From Lachnospiraceae bacterium Marseille-Q4251 (lineage in GTDB: Bacteria > Bacillota > Clostridia > Lachnospirales > Lachnospiraceae): a stretch of 64,000 nucleotides of DNA. The notes under the pieces were generated by a model. That model saw nothing but the letters and a program-made list of their open reading frames with translations, searched no databases and was not told where the DNA came from. The position numbers and the translations under genes were made by a program. The stretch lies in assembly GCA_018223435.1 (NCBI GenBank), contig JAGTTO010000001.1, forward strand, positions 2,108,001 through 2,172,000. Reading direction: 5' to 3'. Positions 63,577 through 64,000 of this stretch are shown in pieces. The stretch's first letter is position 1. Every line of letters starts with the position of its first letter.

Positions 63577-63708
63577 TCAGTGATTATCTTTTAGAAAACA
63601 GCCAAATCCAAGAACACCTAGGACATATCCCCAAAAATTATTTGTTGTCACAGCAATTCCTAAAAGTATTATTGCAATCCCCAATAACTCAATCTTAATT
63701 CCTTTCAT
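63577..63708 (-). CDS. Small membrane protein (43 aa)
   Basis: The short frame reads MKGIKIELLGIAIILLGIAV, then TTNNFWGYVLGVLGFGCF, then a charged end, giving two membrane-spanning stretches. It resembles short membrane proteins next to transport or stress genes. No strong ribosome binding site remains, because a group II intron ends about 20 nt before the ATG and may have separated the gene from its leader. Confidence 0.5.
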   Translation of the reverse strand: MKGIKIELLGIAIILLGIAVTTNNFWGYVLGVLGFGCFLKDNH

Positions 63709-63756
63709 CGCAAATATCTTCGTTACAGTCGAGTAGACTAAGACCTCTCAATCTTA

Positions 63757-63799
63757 GCCCCTCACAGATCCGTACATGCGGCTTTCCCGCATACGGCTC
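63757..63799 (-). ncRNA. Group II intron domain V, second intron
   Basis: GAGCCGTATGCGGGAAAGC followed by CGCATGTACGGATC and TGTGAGGGGC forms the catalytic hairpin of a bacterial group II intron. Confidence 0.85.
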
Positions 63800-63817
63800 C
63801 TCATAGTAACATTCGCT

Positions 63818-64000
63818 TTAATATAAACAATAGTACGTTTTAGGTTTTGCTAACGGGTAATACTTGAGCATTTCCACAAATCCATTCCATGTGTATGCCC
63901 GTCTATAACCTCTCCGATTCATGGCTTTGAATAGAAACTGTTGTACTCTATGCCGGAATGTTGTTATCTTCCGAAAATTCCATGTAACACCATAATACCG
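63818..64000 (-). CDS. Group II intron maturase, C-terminal part
   Basis: Sixty codons remain, reading RYYGVTWNFRKITTFRHRVQ, then NRRGYRRAYTWNGFVEML, ending KTYYCLY. These are typical of the maturase C-terminus (thumb/X domain). The gene continues beyond the window. Confidence 0.82.
   Translation of the reverse strand, partial: RYYGVTWNFRKITTFRHRVQQFLFKAMNRRGYRRAYTWNGFVEMLKYYPLAKPKTYYCLY

Larger units (their letters stand above)
63728..64000 (-). mobile_element. Second group II intron, 3' end only
   Basis: The window ends inside this intron. The visible part has the maturase C-terminus, domain V (63757-63799) and a domain VI stem, ending near 63728. It differs in sequence from the intron at 61128-62989 and is a separate type. 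Confidence 0.82.

Overview
The window looks like chromosome from a gut Lachnospiraceae (Bacillota, Clostridia; Blautia/Ruminococcus/Dorea-like). Pointers to this are strong GGAGG ribosome binding sites, YesM/YesN two-component systems beside LplB/LplC-type sugar transporters, KtrA/KtrB potassium uptake, AAA-ATPase/DUF4143 genes and their fragments, group II introns, and two perfect Firmicutes-type parS sites. The parS sites suggest an origin-proximal location. No rRNA, tRNA or CRISPR array was seen.

Layout. 1-3021: an IS4-type element whose transposase gene is split by a complete 1491-bp IS256-type element with an exact 8-bp target duplication. 3022-8250: transposase debris, two secreted proteins of unknown function, a PadR / HAAS-type membrane protein / secreted protein operon, zinc-ribbon and small proteins, and nuclease and AAA-ATPase fragments. 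8372-12949: an esterase, an AAA-DUF4143 ATPase and ktrA-ktrB. 13018-23594: PfkB kinases and a catabolic operon (LplB/LplC permeases, solute-binding protein, FAD oxidoreductase, DHDPS-family aldolase/lyase, ribokinase-like kinase) divergent from a YesM/YesN pair. 23666-29201: aroD, a fused chorismate mutase-shikimate kinase, HD and SGNH hydrolases, an AraC regulator and a MATE exporter. 29405-33778: a DUF362 ferredoxin protein and a phosphatase-YibE/F pair. 34087-40975: an intact GH38 alpha-mannosidase beside a decayed transporter/regulator locus.

41140-56971 is the centrepiece, an apparently single minus-strand operon for an unusual type VII secretion system. In transcription order it encodes: a membrane Ser/Thr kinase with seven extracellular repeats; an EssC ATPase with a canonical-looking FHA domain; four small helical proteins, one with a WXG motif; a YukD/EsaB ubiquitin-like protein; and three large Sec-signal proteins (a transglutaminase-like protein, a protein with an ETEAP-repeat stalk, and a DUF1002/WG-repeat protein). 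EsaA, EssA and EssB are not encoded here. The kinase has the layout of EssB (kinase fold, one membrane helix, extracellular part) but keeps its catalytic residues. I infer a phosphorylation-linked variant of the T7b machine. The last two secreted proteins share a small helical domain.

57320-64000: an excisionase-like HTH gene, a CHASE-GGDEF-PAS diguanylate cyclase between two remnants of the same DUF4143 gene, an HxlR regulator and a cupin gene that now has a complete group II intron between them, a 43-aa membrane protein, and the 3' end of a second group II intron running off the window.
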